Positions 54,975-64,000 of a stretch of DNA of 64,000 bases are shown here, one piece after another (the stretch's first letter is position 1; every line of letters starts with the position of its first letter). The DNA comes from Entoloma clypeatum (taxonomy: Eukaryota > Basidiomycota > Agaricomycetes > Agaricales > Entolomataceae): positions 3,472,001-3,536,000 of the forward strand of contig OY751489.1 of assembly GCA_963565915.1 (NCBI GenBank), in the 5' to 3' direction. The position numbers and the translations under genes were made by a program. Below the pieces are notes generated by a model. That model saw only the letters and a list, made by a program, of their open reading frames with translations, made no database searches and was not told the DNA's origin.

Positions 54975-57900
54975 TTATCGTGGACGCGATGGATTTTGCC
55001 GATGAAAATCACGGATCAGATCTTGAGCGTTCTGAACATTAGCTCGAGGTTCCCATGTGTTCTCTTCTGGGCCATATCCTTCCCACTGGACGAGGTACTG
55101 GATCTTTCCACGGAACTTTTGAGAGTCTAGGATTGTGGACACATGATACTCTTCTCGTCCTTCGACGATGATCGGATCAGGGGCTGGTTTCTTCTTCTGG
55201 ATGGCGTACTTCGGGGTTTCGTAAGGTGACAACAGGGTCTCGTTGAACACAGGGTGAATCATTTTCCAAGTTTTCGGAAGATCAAGAAGGTACGCGCTAG
55301 CTCCTTTCTTCTCTAGGACCTTGAATGGTCCATGTTGGCCTGCGTCAAGCTTCTTTGAGGGGCGGTTAGTCCTGATGTTAGTCCCTTCCAGCCACACCTT
55401 GTCTCCGATGCGGTAGTCCCGAGACGGACTCCGTCGTGTATCAACTGTCTTCTTCATCTGATCCTGTGCCTGTTTCAGTGCTGCATTGGCTTCTTCTCGT
55501 GCTTGTTTGAGTTTTTCCAAGAAGCTGTTGGCAGCCGGGTTGGTGTCTTCCAACACAAGTTCTCCCTTCCAAGGATGTAAGCCATAGTTGAGATAGAATG
55601 GTGTGTGCTTCGTCGCCTGATGTTCTTTGTCATTGTACTGGAATTCGGCGATTGCGATCCATTCAGCCCAATCATCTTGCAGATGGTTCACAAAGTTTCG
55701 TAAGAACGCTTCTGTTTCCTGATGCGATCGTTCAGCTTGTCCATCCGTCTGTGGATGGTATGCGGTGGACAGATTCCTTTTGATTCCTAACATGCGGCAA
55801 AGTATCTCCATGAACTTCGCGGCGAACTGTGGTCCTCTGTCACTGATGATTTTCTTGGGGATTCCGTGGAGCTTCCATATCTGATCCCGATAGATCTTGG
55901 CTAATCCTTCAGCCGATAATTCCACGGTTGTCGGAATGAGATGAAGCATCTTTGAATGTCTATCCGTGATGACCAGGATCGCATTCTTTCCATCAGACTC
56001 TGGTATCGGTCCCACGACGTCAATCCCTATGTCTTCCCATGGATGACTTGGTGCTGCATGGGGGTGTAGCGGAGCATGTCGTTTCTGTCTGTTGATCTTG
56101 TTGCGCTGACAGGTGTCGCAACCCTTTACGTACTTCTTTACATCATGCAGGATGGTAGGCCACCAGTAGGTGCGAGTGAGAAGTTCGTGTGTTCGATACT
56201 GTCCTGGATGTCCAGCCACTGGTGCATCATGTGACTCAAACATTAGTTCTTGACACAGTTGTGGGTCCGGTGGAACATAGACTCGTTCGCCTGCATATGT
56301 GATGCCGTTTTCCTGTTGATACCAGTGAGGATTCTTTTTTAGACCCTGGGCTACCTCTGTCTCCATGCGGTTTGAACCCTTGATGCGTGTGATCCACGGA
56401 TTTTCAATGGTTGTGACGTTTCCAATTTTGATGGAATCAGATGTTTCACCCCCTTCAAAGAATTGTTCCTCCGTGAACATCTCCATTTGTACCACATCTT
56501 CTGATTCCAATCGTTTCAAGAATAGTCCCTCCTTGAGCATTTGGTCACTGTCTTGCGGTTCGAGTTCTGTTTCATACCAGGGTAAGCGCGACAGGATGTC
56601 CGCTTTTGCGTTTGTCTTGCCAGGCACATGCCGTAGTTCGAAGTCATAGTCTTGTAACTTCATTTTCCAGCGCCTTTGTCGTTGATTTAGGTCCTGAGGA
56701 CGGCGGAAATACTCCAGGTTCTTGTGATCAGTTAAGATCTCGAAGCGTTCCCTGGCTTCAAGCAGATAGTGTCTCCAATCTTTTAGTGCTTCCATGACTG
56801 CCAAGAGCTCTTTGTCGTATATCTCGTAATTTTGTTCGGCCGCGGACATGGTCCGCGACAAGAACGCGATAGGATGCCATTTGTCGTCCTGTTTTTGGGA
56901 GAGTACAGCCCCAATTGCATAGCCCGATGCATCGGTCTCGACCCTGAACTGTCCATCTGGTTTTGGTAGTGCCAAGACTGGTGCCGATGTGATCGCCTGT
57001 ATGAGACCTTCAAATGCCTTTTGTTCCGTTGGTCCCCAAGTAAATGCAGTGCCGCCTGTGAGCGCGGTAAGTGGTTTCGCAATGTTTGAGTATCCTTCAA
57101 TGAAGCGCCGATAGAAGTTAGCAAACCCAAGGAACTTTTGGACTTCCTTTTTTGATGTGGGTGCTCGCCAGTTTCGGATCATGTCCACCTTCTCGGTTTC
57201 CATCTCGACACGTCCTTCACCCACGACATATCCCAATATGGGGCATTTCGTTACTTCCCAGAAACACTTCTTCTCTTTTAGGAACAAGTCATTGTCCGAT
57301 AGGATCTGCAGAATTTCTTCGGTGTTTCGCGCGAGTTCTTCCTTGGTTTTACCAATAACCACGATGTCATCCATGTAGATCACGCAGATGCGTCGGCGGA
57401 TCTGGTCCCGGAATAGACTAGCCATTATCTGAGAGAACGTTCCCGGGGAGTTGCAAAGGCCGAAAAACATGACCAATGGTTCAAACAATCCTCGACTGGT
57501 AAGGAAGGCAGCCTTCCATTCATCGCCTTCTTTAATCCGGACATTGTTGTAACCCCACATGATGTCCATCTTATTGAAGTAGACTGCATCTTTCAGCACG
57601 TCTAAGAGATCGGAGATGCGAGGGAGTGGGAATTTGTCTTTGACCGTGAATTTGTTGACCATGCGGTAATCTTGTACCAATCGTTTGGAACCATCTTTCT
57701 TGTTGATGAAGAAGCAAGGGGAAGCATAAGGGGATTTGGATGGGCGGATCTTTCCAGTTGCTAGGCCCTCCTCAATAAATGCGTCCAATTCCTCCTGTTC
57801 CTTTTGCGTCATGGGATATGTGTTTCCCCCTAGTTCCTTTGGTGCGTCCGGTGTAAGTTCAATACCATGGTCCCATTCCCTTTCCTTCGGGATCTTATCA

Positions 57901-58481
57901 AAGTTCTCCTTCTCGAAGAGGTGAGTAAACCGATCAACATATGAGGGTCGTTTGGTTGTGGGAGGTGGTGTGGGAGTGACAGCTTCCAATATAGGGTCTC
58001 CAGGCTTCCATTTCTGATCCGATTTCTTGGGTGCGTCCTTGTCTCGTACTTCCACCATGCGAACCCGATGTTTGCGACCATTAAGGTTAACCCTGAAATC
58101 CGAGTGTTTGGTTTGACATGTTGATGGGCACCGGTTGAATGTTACAGCGCCGGTCGTCCAATTGATTGTGGGGTTGTGGTGTACCAACCAGTCATGTCCC
58201 AAAAGCATGTCCATTCTCCCAATGTCTAATACCATTGCTTCCATGGTTTCCTGGTGTGTTCCTAAGTCCAGCTTGACTTCGGCAAGTTTTTCTGCTTTCT
58301 GTTGTCGGTTCGGCGATCCATCCGCATTTAGGATTGCTATGGGCCTTATTCCACGTGTGGGAAGGTTCTGTTCGCGTACTATTCTGGGATGGATACATGT
58401 GCGTTCACATCCGCTATCAACCTCGGGTCGAATGGCCTTTGGTCCTCGTCGTGTTTTGATCTGAGCTTGCAGCTTGATCTC
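54975..58481 (-). CDS. pol: Pol polyprotein of G1 copy 3 (open)
   Basis: The frame opens after a TGA at 58482-58484 and runs 1168 codons. Protease VDSGCERTC at about 58418; RT with YMDD (near 57370); RNase H ([23 protein letters not shown]); integrase H-H-C-C and D-D-E ([23 protein letters not shown]); chromodomain at the end. The first ATG (58244) lies downstream of the protease active site, so initiation there would lose protease. Translation more likely enters from gag in the -1 frame, which would have to pass the TGA. Confidence 0.92.
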   Translation of the reverse strand, partial: EIKLQAQIKTRRGPKAIRPEVDSGCERTCIHPRIVREQNLPTRGIRPIAILNADGSPNRQQKAEKLAEVKLDLGTHQETMEAMVLDIGRMDMLLGHDWLVHHNPTINWTTGAVTFNRCPSTCQTKHSDFRVNLNGRKHRVRMVEVRDKDAPKKSDQKWKPGDPILEAVTPTPPPTTKRPSYVDRFTHLFEKENFDKIPKEREWDHGIELTPDAPKELGGNTYPMTQKEQEELDAFIEEGLATGKIRPSKSPYASPCFFINKKDGSKRLVQDYRMVNKFTVKDKFPLPRISDLLDVLKDAVYFNKMDIMWGYNNVRIKEGDEWKAAFLTSRGLFEPLVMFFGLCNSPGTFSQIMASLFRDQIRRRICVIYMDDIVVIGKTKEELARNTEEILQILSDNDLFLKEKKCFWEVTKCPILGYVVGEGRVEMETEKVDMIRNWRAPTSKKEVQKFLGFANFYRRFIEGYSNIAKPLTALTGGTAFTWGPTEQKAFEGLIQAITSAPVLALPKPDGQFRVETDASGYAIGAVLSQKQDDKWHPIAFLSRTMSAAEQNYEIYDKELLAVMEALKDWRHYLLEARERFEILTDHKNLEYFRRPQDLNQRQRRWKMKLQDYDFELRHVPGKTNAKADILSRLPWYETELEPQDSDQMLKEGLFLKRLESEDVVQMEMFTEEQFFEGGETSDSIKIGNVTTIENPWITRIKGSNRMETEVAQGLKKNPHWYQQENGITYAGERVYVPPDPQLCQELMFESHDAPVAGHPGQYRTHELLTRTYWWPTILHDVKKYVKGCDTCQRNKINRQKRHAPLHPHAAPSHPWEDIGIDVVGPIPESDGKNAILVITDRHSKMLHLIPTTVELSAEGLAKIYRDQIWKLHGIPKKIISDRGPQFAAKFMEILCRMLGIKRNLSTAYHPQTDGQAERSHQETEAFLRNFVNHLQDDWAEWIAIAEFQYNDKEHQATKHTPFYLNYGLHPWKGELVLEDTNPAANSFLEKLKQAREEANAALKQAQDQMKKTVDTRRSPSRDYRIGDKVWLEGTNIRTNRPSKKLDAGQHGPFKVLEKKGASAYLLDLPKTWKMIHPVFNETLLSPYETPKYAIQKKKPAPDPIIVEGREEYHVSTILDSQKFRGKIQYLVQWEGYGPEENTWEPRANVQNAQDLIRDFHRQNPSRPR

Positions 58482-58624
58482 TCATCGTTTCGGAGGTTTA
58501 TCTCCCTTGACAATCTTAGTTGACGCAACGGCTCGCTTTGCAGGGATAACATAAGTTATATTGTCTGTAGCTGCACCAGGCAAGCGAGTTCGTTTAATGG
58601 ATAAGGGTCGCGACTTAGCGTCGT

Positions 58625-59863
58625 TTAATCGGACCCTTCGGGAAAATCCTTCTCATTGGTCTCTATGGTGATGGTTTCATCATCATCGGTATCTCCATCA
58701 GACACCTTCCTAATCTTTCCAGAGTTCTTCTTCAGCTTGCGGCAGTTGCGCGCGATATGTCCTTCTTGGTCGCAGTTGAAACACTTACGACCATCTTTCT
58801 TCTTTGGGGCTTTGCAGTCTTTGGCAAGGTGACCAAAGCGCTGACAGTTGTAGCAACGGGCTACTCCTGCTTTGTCGATCTCCATGGCTTTGCCTTGACC
58901 ACCATAAGTGGTGCCCGATCCGGTGTGTGTGTCGCCACCCCCTCGGATGACTAATGCATGTCCCTCCATCTGTCGTCCCTTGTTTCGGATCTCCTTTGCG
59001 TAATCGGTGTACGTCTTGCCATCGCTAGCCACTTGTTCAGAAATTCTGCGGTTAACGTTCTTTTCCAGGATGTATTTCCCAGTTTCTTCGCCAAGGTTTG
59101 ACAGCTTCAAGAGCTCTTCGAAATCGTCCAAGAATTCGTCAATGGTATGTTTCTCCTGTTTCAGGACTTCGAGTCTCGCCTTGGCCGCTGCCGACTTGTT
59201 GGCAATAGAGAATCATGTAGCGATGTCGTCTGAGAACCCTAACCAGGTGATGTTCTCGCCATCGGTGGCAAGGTCGTCTAACTTGTTGCTGGCCCAGTGT
59301 TTACCGGACCCTTCCATCATGCGGGATAACACCGCCAGGATCTTCTGATCGTCGGACAGGCCCTTCTGGAACCTGATGTATAGTTTGGTGGCTTTCCACC
59401 ACTCGTCAAAGGTGTGTCTGTCTTTGAACATCCCAGGATCTTTGATGATCTTGGATGTATCCATCGTTTGCACTGTCGGTGCTTCTGCCATGTCTAGAAC
59501 CTGCGGAGTAAGAGAGGTGTCGGGTTGTTGGGATGAAGATGGGGTTCGGGATACAGGTAGGGGTTGAAAATTAGTCCCTGTTCTAGGCGTCTGTTCGATA
59601 TCTGACTGCGCGGAGTCAAAAGTAAATTCGTCAGGGGACTCGTCGGCGGAATCTGTGGCAAAACGTTCGGGGTATTTCCTCTGTAGATCTCTAAGGAATC
59701 TCTGTTCCTGCGCGTCTGTTGGTCGCGAGAAGGGGTCAAGTCTCTCGTTTCGTGCCCAACAGTTGTACTCGGTCTGTTGTTCGTTGGTGGTGAAGTGGGC
59801 GTAGATCTGCTGCTTCGAGTAAGACGTGGTGATGCGGCTCTGGGACGTCTCGATGTGAGCGTC
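58625..59863 (-). pseudogene. gag: Gag (capsid and zinc knuckles) of G1 copy 3, one stop
   Basis: Same frame as 21-1256 of copy 1. Two CCHC knuckles at 58850-58735 region. Where copy 1 reads ACG CGA (Thr-Arg), this copy reads ACA TGA (stop at 59213-59215): two adjacent CpG transitions. An extra Asp codon lies in the acidic tail. Otherwise nearly identical to copy 1. Confidence 0.88.
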
Positions 59864-60273
59864 CTAATCAATCTTCTGATAACGGTTGTCTGGACACCGA
59901 TAAACTCTCTGATCTCTGTGATCCGACCTGTCTGAGGTCCTTCTTGAACGCGAAAGCTTTCGAGTTCGTTCTGTCGGGCGTTGTAACGCGCGATCTGGTG
60001 TTGCCGAGCAAGGTGGATGCTCTCTGCTATCTCGCCGTGGGGGCGATGCTCGTCGTTGTCTAGTTCTTCGTCAAGCACCTGCTGTAGGATGCGACGGATC
60101 TCCGATTCGATGTACTGCTGGATAAGCGTAAAATCGATACTGTCTCGAGGACTTAGCTCCTCCTGTCGGGCTTCTGGCGTGCTGAATGGGTTACTGGTGA
60201 AGTCTTCAAAGAAGCGCGACGTCTTGACTCGTCTGGTAGTTGCTCTCTTCGCTCTGGGCGAACCTAACGAGAT
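59494..60273 (-). CDS. gag: Gag N-terminal reading frame of G1 copy 3
   Basis: Open from just inside the primer site (a TAA overlaps the primer site itself) for about 260 codons. Residues such as RRVKTSRFFEDFTSNPFS, LIQQYIESEIRRIL and HGEIAESIHLARQHQ look like a genuine helical gag N-terminus. No ATG occurs in the first part; the first near-cognate start is a GTG at 60078. The downstream capsid frame is -1 relative to it and takes over somewhere in the overlap 59863-59494. Either a fixed frameshift, an intron or programmed frameshifting; both copies share it. Confidence 0.6.
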   Translation of the reverse strand: MSLGSPRAKRATTRRVKTSRFFEDFTSNPFSTPEARQEELSPRDSIDFTLIQQYIESEIRRILQQVLDEELDNDEHRPHGEIAESIHLARQHQIARYNARQNELESFRVQEGPQTGRITEIREFIGVQTTVIRRLIRTLTSRRPRAASPRLTRSSRSTPTSPPTNNRPSTTVGHETRDLTPSRDQQTRRNRDSLEIYRGNTPNVLPQIPPTSPLTNLLLTPRSQISNRRLEQGLIFNPYLYPEPHLHPNNPTPLLLRRF

Positions 60274-60280
60274 TTAGCAA
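60270..60280 (-). promoter_or_regulatory. Self-priming primer site of G1
   Basis: Minus strand TTGCTAAATCT, two bases inside the 5' LTR, is complementary over 11 nt to AGATTTAGCAA in the LTR, which lies 32 nt after the TATA box. This is the Tf1/sushi self-priming layout. Confidence 0.8.
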
Positions 60281-60282
60281 CT

Positions 60283-60652
60283 TGTTATGCGTAACAAACC
60301 GTTCCAAGGTTCGGGCAGAGTATGCAGGAAGATGGAAAGGCGAAGAGCAATGTGATTGCTAAATCTAAGGAATGTAGCTATGGTACATGAGGTTTATATA
60401 GTACTGACTATGAGCGGTAGCGAATGAGTCAGTAACTGCGAAAGGCAGTGCGCATGAGTAAGGCGACTGCGGAAGGCTATGCACTAATGAGTAAGCTGAC
60501 TATGGAATGAGTCAAACAGCTGCGGAAAGCGAGTCAGCGCGGGAGCGAAGTATACTAAAGGAAATAAAGTATAATACGATATGTGTAAGCGGGGGCCAAT
60601 GAGTAAAAGTGAAAAGGTAAGCGTATACGTCTGTAGTCGTTAGTCCGTAACA
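60283..60652 (-). repeat. 5' LTR of G1 copy 3
   Basis: 370 bp, differing from the 3' LTR at three places (ACGG/ATGG, CCGATG/CCAATG, TCCGT/TCTGT), each a CpG transition. Confidence 0.95.
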
Positions 60653-60657
60653 TACTG

Positions 60658-61260
60658 CTACACCAATTGCACAAATCGAAAAGAGAATGATGCTTACAAT
60701 CAATGAGGAAGAAATTCACAAGTCAAGGAGCGTGACAAGTCATGATTGTTTTGACAGCATCTTGTATCACTTTTTTGGTTGTCAGATAGACAAGTGGAGA
60801 GATCACTGATCAATATGGTTGTCACACTGCATCAAGGAAGAACATCCATGACTGAACACTCATCCACTGTAAATTGTTTGTCATACCACCTAGTTTCCAT
60901 GGTTTGATATAAATTTAGGCCCTTCCAAACTCTCTCTTTGAATCTGCCTAATTGGATGTTTGTAATATTATTGAATATTCAGACACCCCAAAGTGGTGAG
61001 TGAGATCACTGTATATGAGAATTTTTGGAAAAAAAAAAACACTTGGTTGAAACAAATAAGATAAGATAAGATAAGATAGTGGGATCACGCAGCACTGAAC
61101 CCCTCCAAGCCATACGAGAGGGTGGTATTGGTAGCCTCCAGCTATGGTACATCTGTGTCCAGTAGCATACATTGCCGTCGTGTATGTAGTACAGGGCCTG
61201 CCTGTTCTTGTTCGGGACCGCGGCGAAGAAGGGACGTACATTACGCACTCACAATCACAC
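60658..61260. other. Spacer with AAGAT microsatellite
   Basis: No supported gene. A short (AAGAT)n tract lies at about 61048-61075. The distal 100 bp should contain the PEX19 3' UTR. Confidence 0.45.
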
Positions 61261-62318
61261 TCATGCAATGATACAGCCCTCTCCTTGAGGTAAGCCATCT
61301 GGTCCCAAAGTCATTCCAGGCGGAAGAGGACCCATCACCTCCGATGGGGGTGATCCATATGTTTGCAACTAGATGGTATAGGTCTGGGAGCGGGTTATAT
61401 AGAAGCTAAGAACGCTCACTTCATTCATGAGCTCCGATACACTGTTTTTCATTGCAACGTTGTCGTCGCTGTAAGCAGAATCATCATAAATTACTAGGAT
61501 CTTGCGCACACAGGTGAGCTGCGACTCGTAGCGCTTCCTGTCTGCTCCGCTCAACGGTGCTGGCGGGTTTTCAAGATATGGTGGGAACTGGAAATATCAG
61601 CGTCCGTCGATATAGGAAAAAGCTCGAACGCACTGTATCCGAGAGCTCCTTCAATGGATCATATAAGACCTCCTTGCTCATTAACTGCCCCATCATGCTT
61701 TCTAACAGACCTGCCAGCTCTGCGTCGTCTTCTGGGACCTCGCCATCGCCAAGTTCGAAATCTTTCAGGGAAGAAAAGAGGGCTTGGAGGGATTCTGGTG
61801 TTCCATCAGGAAAACTTGCGGCATTTTTCGATGTCGATTCAGCCTGTAGAATGTGAGGCGCACCCTAACAGCTGTACTCTGAAGCTGGTACCTTGAGATT
61901 CGACTCGCTCTGGCGGAGCTTATCCATCGCCTGCTGTATTTTGTTCTGGAATTTGTTGGACTGCGATGCACCACCCATAGCGTCGCCGGAAAGAGAGCCG
62001 CCGCTGAGCTCCCGCATCAGACTTTCCATTTCCTTCGCCAGCTCCTTCGAGAACTCCTGCGAGAGCTCGTCTTCATCCACTTCATCCGCCGATTCAAGAT
62101 TTGTAGCTGTACCGGAGCCGGTCGGCGGCGGAGCTGGTGGGGAGACCAGACCAGCTGGAGACTGGGGTTGATTGAATTGATCGAGTACATCTGCGTGAAG
62201 AAGTTAGATCCCTGCCATGTGTGCGACCTGCAGATGACAGACCATCGAGATCGTCAAGATCTTCGTCTGGATCTGAAGCGTTGGCCAGAGTCGGTTTCTT
62301 GTCTGCTGGCGCGACCAT
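61261..62318 (-). CDS. PEX19: Peroxisomal biogenesis factor 19 (farnesylated import receptor)
   Basis: Five exons (minus strand): 62318-62243, 62190-61892, 61843-61634, 61587-61420, 61368-61261; 861 nt, 286 residues, introns 46-52 nt. Acidic N-terminus DPDEDLDDLDDVLDQF is the PEX3-binding region. The central and C-terminal helices (LQALFSSLKDFELGD, LLESMMGQLMSKEVLYDPLKEL) form the cargo-binding domain, and PPYLENPP..YESQLTCVRKIL is strongly family-like. It ends GEGCIIA, a CaaX box for farnesylation. Cytosolic chaperone that delivers peroxisomal membrane proteins to PEX3. Divergent from HSP10. Confidence 0.94.
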
Positions 62319-62513
62319 AGAAAGAGATCGGAGTCGCCACTCGGTTGGTGCTGACGGAGATCAATCGATCACATGTCATTCTCTGTGACTGACACTGAGT
62401 CCGAATTTTCTGGAAACAGGATCACGTGAACTTATTTGTTTTGCCCAAACACTGGCATATTTCTTCCAGTTGGTGGTTCAGACACGCCAACAACCCTCTT
62501 CTCCAAAAACTCT
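62319..62513. promoter_or_regulatory. Bidirectional promoter between PEX19 and HSP10
   Basis: 195 bp separate the two start codons, so both promoters must share this interval. No clear TATA box. Upstream of HSP10 there are TTCTTCCAG and CTTCTCC pieces that loosely resemble heat-shock element units, but not a canonical array. Confidence 0.5.
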
Positions 62514-63066
62514 ATGGTGCGTACCCCCTCCCCTCTCTCCTCTGTCGCATTCCTGATGCGTTGACGTTTGACGTACAGGCTGCCCAGGCGACATTCAAAT
62601 CCATCAAGTCTCTGGTGCCGTTGCTGGACCGAGTTCTAGTTCAACGTTTCAAGCCAGAAACAGTATGTTATGCACCTTGTCTTTGTGACCTACAGAACTA
62701 AAGGCCCTCAGAAAACTGCATCAGGTATCTTCCTCCCGACTTCAGCCACGACGAATCCCCTTCCCGAGGCAACCGTGATCGCTGTCGGCCCTGGCGCGCC
62801 CAACAAGGACGGCAAGGTCCTGCCAACCCAGGTGAAGGCGGGCGACAGAGTCTTACTGCCTGGGTGGGGTGGAAGTTCAATCAAGGTTGGGGAGGAGGTG
62901 AGAATTCTTCATTTTTTTTCTTTCTTTTTGCTTCAGGCGCAACTCCGCCGTCTATTTTGTTGTCATGATTTCACGCCTGTTAAACATCAGTATCGATGCT
63001 AATCCGCCTCGCTAGGAGTACTTCCTCTTCAAGGACAACGAAATTCTCGCAAAAATCAAAGAGTAG
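62514..63066 (+). CDS. HSP10: Mitochondrial 10 kDa chaperonin (GroES homologue)
   Basis: Four coding exons: 62514-62516 (the ATG alone), 62579-62662, 62712-62897, 63016-63066; 324 nt, 107 residues, standard for Hsp10. MAAQATFKSIKSLVPLLDRVLVQR is the typical uncleaved N-terminus. The mobile loop (KTASGIFLPTSATT) binds Hsp60. ATVIAVGPGAPNKDG and VKAGDRVLLPGWGG are GroES signature strands, ending EILAKIKE. Co-chaperonin lid of Hsp60 in the matrix. The acceptor at 62711 was chosen over an earlier AG because it restores the mobile-loop sequence. Confidence 0.94.
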
Positions 63067-63554
63067 ACTTTGAGCTGCTTTCACGAGCCATAACCCCTTT
63101 CTGTATAAAATATATCACGTGATAAGTACATTAATTCACAACGCGTTTGGATTACCTGACTACCACCTGAAGACATGAATGAGATGTTGGCCATCCGCAG
63201 TGGCCCGGCGCCAACAGCCCTAGCCTCAGATGCCAACAAAATCTCATACTTACTATTGTCCACCAGTAGTTCGTAATTCCCACGGCAGTCAGGCTATAGG
63301 TGTAGCTGACCTAGGATCTAACTGAGTTTGAAAACCTATACACGCGTCAACAAAGGTAACAGCACCATACATACACACCGAGCCAATGAGACGAGGCGAG
63401 ACGAGACGTGTCGTGTCCTCTGTATATACCTGCCCGTCGAGCTCTGAGTCTACTACTGCTACCCAGGTTCGCTTTTTCTCCTCCTAACTGTGCCATTCTG
63501 CTCATTCCCTGTTCCCTTACCAGAACTTCTTTGGACCATCCGAAATCACACAAA
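63067..63554. other. Spacer downstream of HSP10
   Basis: HSP10 3' region followed by pyrimidine-rich sequence (about 63420-63540) that could be the promoter and leader of the next gene. No other feature seen. Confidence 0.4.
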
Positions 63555-63955
63555 ATGCCAGGCCCTGAGTTACCCATGGCAGGTGAGCCAGCTCGTTGAG
63601 CGCGTGGTCGTCCCAAAGGGGGAAAAAATGGCCCAAACGCTGGCAACATTGGCCGACCGAGGAAAGACGGCCAACCACCCCGGAACCGTTTATCTATAGG
63701 TGAGATATCTGGCGTGCACAGAGGGATGACTCACCTCATCAAATCTAGCACCAAGTGTGAGCACAGAAACCAGCCGCGCCACCACCCCCGTGGTGACACA
63801 GCTTACCCAGTCAGCTCCGGCAGCCCCATCCATTACAGTTACAGGTGAGTCTTCGCTGCTGAATCACTGTTGTAGGTTCTGACCTTTTTTCCTGCGGCTC
63901 AGTCGATGAATACCAGGGCACTGAATGCAACGGTGGAGTTGGCATGGTAGCGTAA
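63555..63955 (+). CDS. Possible small multi-exon gene, uncertain
   Basis: ATG at 63555 after a pyrimidine-rich leader. A GT..AG model 63555-63582, 63749-63844, 63903-63955 stays in frame and gives 58 residues: MPGPELPMA, a Ser/Thr/Pro/Ala-rich middle, and VDEYQGTECNGGVGMVA before TAA. No family recognised. The model could be wrong at the 3' end (GTAGCG at 63947 may be another donor and the gene may run out of the window). Confidence 0.3.
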
Positions 63956-64000
63956 TCGCAAGAGGCGAGCACTGAGGTTGAGGGTGGGGACAGCTCCTTG

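Larger units (their letters stand above)
54081..60657 (-). mobile_element. Complete Ty3/gypsy chromovirus, family G1 copy 3, TSD TACTG
   Basis: LTRs of 370 bp each (54086-54455, 60283-60652) flanked by TACTG (54081-54085, 60653-60657). Only three LTR differences are visible (about 0.8%), all CpG transitions, so the insertion is recent. Pol is fully open from protease to chromodomain; gag has one stop. Opposite orientation to copy 1, about 50 kb apart. This copy defines the family layout: N-terminal gag frame, capsid/zinc-knuckle gag, pol, third ORF. Confidence 0.95.

Noticed and set aside
1..64000. Giant cargo-carrying transposon or secondary-metabolite cluster
   Set aside because: No tyrosine recombinase of the Starship type, no polyketide or peptide synthetase, terpene cyclase or cluster regulator was found; non-TE genes are ordinary housekeeping genes.

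Overview
The window is from a TE-rich filamentous basidiomycete, most likely an Agaricomycete (mushroom-forming) genome. The evidence is dense introns of about 46-63 nt with GT..AG ends, conserved fungal housekeeping genes, chromodomain Ty3/gypsy elements of the Tf1/sushi type, Tad-like LINEs, copia elements and a Tc1 transposon. No species can be named from sequence alone. Roughly 80-85% of the window is mobile DNA. Host genes are confined to two islands.

Layout. 1-5796: 3' part of a Ty3/gypsy element (family G1, copy 1; one stop in pol), then 5862-9117: a decayed second G1 copy. 9148-15114: a degenerate Ty1/copia element (copia A, TSD CACCT). 16094-22213: a second, intact Ty3/gypsy family (G2, minus strand, TSD GCCAT). 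22219-25916: repeats only (MITEs, minisatellite, fold-back element). 25917-30425: host island 1, with NDUFS1 (complex I 75 kDa subunit, 11 exons) and a group I-type G-protein alpha subunit (8 exons), both plus strand. 30426-35820: MITEs, including two hAT-like families with exact 8-bp target duplications. 35825-50601: one BED/zinc-finger-like or hAT-like gene remnant split in three by a LINE (36108-43429) and a second copia element (copia B, 43727-49987). The LINE holds a solo LTR, which holds another solo LTR. Copia B holds a hAT-like minisatellite element. 51574-53192: a Tc1-like transposon with a single stop. 54086-60652: a complete G1 element (copy 3, minus strand, TSD TACTG). 61261-63066: host island 2, with PEX19 (minus) and HSP10 (plus) divergently transcribed from 195 bp. 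63555-end: a possible further small gene.

Mechanistic themes. Both gypsy families carry, 2 nt inside the 5' LTR, a 10-11 nt stretch complementary to the predicted first bases of their own transcript, 32 nt downstream of a TATA box. This is the self-priming architecture known from Tf1/sushi. The copia A primer site instead matches the anticodon-loop half of initiator tRNA-Met. All LTR-LTR differences I could read in the two complete gypsy elements, and four separate nonsense codons (CGA to TGA), fit CpG transitions, as expected for methylated transposons. Family G1 carries a conserved, unexplained third ORF of about 121 codons between the chromodomain and the 3' LTR, present in all three copies. 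It is the best candidate here for something undescribed.
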